Shown here piece by piece: positions 62,322-64,000 of a stretch of 64,000 nt of DNA (position 1 is the stretch's first letter; the number at the start of each line of letters is the position of its first letter). Under the pieces are notes generated by a model. The model worked only from the letters and a program-made list of their open reading frames with translations, did no database searches and was not told the origin of the DNA. The stretch comes from CADEDH01 sp039029735 (GTDB taxonomy: Bacteria > Actinomycetota > Acidimicrobiia > Acidimicrobiales > SZUA-35). The translations under genes and the position numbers were made by a program. Location of the stretch: assembly GCA_039029735.1 (NCBI GenBank), contig JBCCFL010000028.1, positions 14,577 to 78,576 of the forward strand, in the 5' to 3' direction.

Positions 62322-62998
62322 GTGAGCACGAGCTGATCGTCGACGCCCGAGGGGTGAGCCGGACCTATCGGAGCCCAGCCGGCCCGGTGTCGGCTGTTCA
62401 GGACGTCGATCTCGAGGTGGCCCCCGGCGAGCTGGTGGCGATCTGTGGGCCGTCAGGCTGCGGCAAGACCACCATGCTCAACCTGCTCGGGGCGCTCGAT
62501 CGGCCTGATGAGGGGGAGATCACTGTGGCCGGCACCCGCATTGATCGGCTCGGGTCGCGGGCGGCCGCCGAGTGGCGGGCTGCCAGCATCGGCCTCGTGT
62601 TCCAGACCCCTGGGCTCGTCGAGGCACTCACGGCCGAGGAGAACGTCGAGATGGCGATGCGCATCACCGGTGCGCCACGCCGGCATCGCCGGGTGCGACC
62701 GGCCGAGGTGCTCGCAGCTCTGGGGCTGTCCGAGCATCTCCGCCACCGCCCCCGGCAGCTGTCAGGGGGGCAGCGACAGCGGGTGGCGCTGGCCCGCGCC
62801 CTCGTCACCCAGCCCTCCCTCGTACTGGCCGACGAGCCAACGGCGGCACTCGACTCGGAGCGTTCCGGTCAGGTGATGGGCCTGCTCCGCGAGCTCGTGG
62901 CCGACCGAGGGGTGACGATCATCGTGACCACCCACGACGAGCTCGTGGCCAGCCAGGCCGATCGACGGGTGCAGATCGAGTCGGGCCGAATCGTCTGA
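62318..62998 (+). CDS. ABC transporter ATP-binding protein (MacB/LolD-like)
   Basis: About 226 residues, the standard LolD size. Walker A GPSGCGKTT at 44-52, LSGGQRQRVALARAL, LVLADEPTAALD, and TTHDELVASQ. GTG start overlapping the preceding stop (GTGA). Fourth gene of the export operon. The consensus Walker and signature motifs indicate a fully active site. Confidence 0.92.
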   Translation: MSEHELIVDARGVSRTYRSPAGPVSAVQDVDLEVAPGELVAICGPSGCGKTTMLNLLGALDRPDEGEITVAGTRIDRLGSRAAAEWRAASIGLVFQTPGLVEALTAEENVEMAMRITGAPRRHRRVRPAEVLAALGLSEHLRHRPRQLSGGQRQRVALARALVTQPSLVLADEPTAALDSERSGQVMGLLRELVADRGVTIIVTTHDELVASQADRRVQIESGRIV

Positions 62999-63000
62999 GG

Positions 63001-63006
63001 TAGCGT
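63001..63006 (+). promoter_or_regulatory. -10 box TAGCGT (leaderless)
   Basis: Six bases before the ATG at 63013 and just after the end of the ABC operon. Confidence 0.5.
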
Positions 63007-63012
63007 CGGCTC

Positions 63013-63441
63013 ATGGCCGACCTCGATCCTCGCATCGCATCCCTCGCCGCCGAGTCCTACGTGGCGTTCACGACCTACAAGCGCAGTGGAGAGGGCCGCA
63101 CCTCACCGGTCTGGATCGCGGATCTCGGCGACGGCACACTGGGCTTCACGACAGCGGACGATTCGTGGAAGGCCAAGCGCCTGCGCAACGACCCCCGGTG
63201 TGTGCTCCAGCCGAGCAACTCGAGAGGCACCGTGAAGGACGGCAGCTCACCAACCGAGGCCACCGCCGTGATGGTGAGTGGTGCCGAGTTCGAGGCGGTC
63301 AAGGCGGCGATCGTGCGAGCGTACGGCTGGCAGTTCCGGCTCATCGGCCTGATGGGTACCGTCGCCGGCCTGTTCGGCCGGTCCAACACCTCGTCGAACG
63401 CCGGCGTCGTGATTACGCTCGCTGACGCGACTGCTGAGTGA
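63013..63441 (+). CDS. PPOX-class F420-dependent enzyme
   Basis: About 142 residues. SYVAFTTYKRSGEGRTSPVW then WKAKRLRNDPRCVLQPSNSR fits small F420/FMN-binding split-barrel proteins of actinobacteria. Possible roles are reduction of quinones or other small molecules. Its 3' end overlaps the convergent EamA gene by 29 bp. Probably has its own leaderless promoter. Confidence 0.85.
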   Translation: MADLDPRIASLAAESYVAFTTYKRSGEGRTSPVWIADLGDGTLGFTTADDSWKAKRLRNDPRCVLQPSNSRGTVKDGSSPTEATAVMVSGAEFEAVKAAIVRAYGWQFRLIGLMGTVAGLFGRSNTSSNAGVVITLADATAE

Positions 63442-64000
63442 CGAGCACCCCGAGCGCACCAACCACCACGGCCATCCCGAGGAACTGGAGCAGTACCACG
63501 GCCTCGTTCAGGAACGCCCACGCCAGCAAGGTCGACGTGACCGGGATCGCCAGCGTGAGCGTGGATCCGAACCACGCCGGCACATAGCCAAGGGCCCAGT
63601 TCATCAACATGTGCGAGGTGAGGCCCGGGCCCACCGAGAGCAGGATCAGCCAGAACCAGGCGTTGAGGGTGGGCCACTCGAACACCTGCCCCGACACCAA
63701 GGCGAAGGGCGTGGCCACCATGGCCGCCACGATCGCCGTGCCACCCGTGTACTGGGCGGCGTCGATGCGGGTACGGGTCAGCTTGGAGAACACGAAGTAG
63801 AGCGTCCATGCGATCACCGTGAGCACTGAGAGCGCATCACCGAGTGGGCTCCAGGCCGGGAGCCCACTGGAGCCGAACAGCACGAGCCCCACGCCGCCGA
63901 GCGCGACCCCGGCGAGCGCCCAGTCGAGCCGTCGGGGGTGCTCGCCGAACACACGACCGGCAATGAGGAGCATGATCACGGGCTGGCAGGCCCCGATCAC
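63413..64000 (-). CDS. EamA/DMT-family transporter, 5' end outside window
   Basis: About 195 visible residues with five or six membrane helices. The end of one EamA repeat (PVIMLLIAGRVFGEHPRRLD) and the complete second repeat (SVLTVIAWTLYFVFSKLTRT ... TLTLAIPVTSTLLAWAFLNE) are present. Drug/metabolite exporter superfamily; the substrate is unknown. The frame runs off the right edge, so the N-terminal half is missing. Confidence 0.88.
   Translation of the reverse strand: MIGACQPVIMLLIAGRVFGEHPRRLDWALAGVALGGVGLVLFGSSGLPAWSPLGDALSVLTVIAWTLYFVFSKLTRTRIDAAQYTGGTAIVAAMVATPFALVSGQVFEWPTLNAWFWLILLSVGPGLTSHMLMNWALGYVPAWFGSTLTLAIPVTSTLLAWAFLNEAVVLLQFLGMAVVVGALGVLVTQQSRQRA

Overview
The window reads as chromosomal DNA of a free-living, GC-rich actinobacterium. 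Coding density is very high, GTG and TTG starts are common, and ATGA/GTGA overlaps recur. Gene content points the same way: F420-type PPOX flavoproteins, an ECF sigma factor, a receptor Ser/Thr kinase, SDRs, phytanoyl-CoA dioxygenase-like proteins, P450s and a Septum_form protein. I infer Acidimicrobiia-like affinity from this mix, but no rRNA or marker gene here proves it. I found no tRNA or rRNA gene, CRISPR array, insertion sequence or phage gene. No stretch longer than about 275 bp lacks a gene.

Layout. 1-3232: ferric iron importer fbpABC on the minus strand. 3507-5453: ECF sigma factor fused to a zinc-finger anti-sigma-like segment, a membrane helix and a Thr-rich stalk. 5478-7763: XRE-cupin regulator divergent from a thioredoxin reductase-like/methyltransferase fusion, with a repeated operator between them. 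7790-16010: small metabolic and regulatory genes, including a TetR/DUF4345 pair and a two-gene module of a helical protein and a DUF3754 membrane protein. 16142-21366: TetR regulator, large FAD/Fe-S dehydrogenase, SMP-30-like lactonase and SDR. 21469-25422: an apparent selenocysteine protein of the GrdB family with an in-frame UGA, followed by a receptor Ser/Thr kinase with a periplasmic-binding-protein ectodomain. 25432-32806: pyrE, serine hydrolase, PhyH, ABC-type membrane domain, TetR, sterol-desaturase-like protein and two tandem P450s. 32901-36251: serine hydrolase lipoprotein with its own two-component system. 36248-44986: ThDP enzyme, SDR, TesB thioesterase, CinA-like protein, amidohydrolase, Septum_form protein, Rieske oxygenase and a Schlafen-type AlbA_2 protein. 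45000-52902: LuxR regulator, SDR, PNPOx-rhodanese pair facing a MocR regulator, VOC protein, PIG-L deacetylase, lipoprotein, CoA-transferase and methylmalonyl-CoA epimerase. 52933-64000: membrane GDSL hydrolase, a second two-component operon, a four-gene MacAB-like ABC export operon, a PPOX protein and a partial EamA transporter.

Regulation. A TANNNT -10 box, often TAGGNT or TAGCNT, lies 6-8 bases upstream of many start codons, so many transcripts appear leaderless. Both two-component loci carry the same 11-bp-period direct repeat, TTCACA-N5-TTCACA, next to a promoter. The most unusual items are the UGA-containing GrdB-like gene, the membrane-anchored sigma/anti-sigma fusion, the receptor kinase, the TTGCGGA operator cluster and the palindrome-controlled DUF3754 module.
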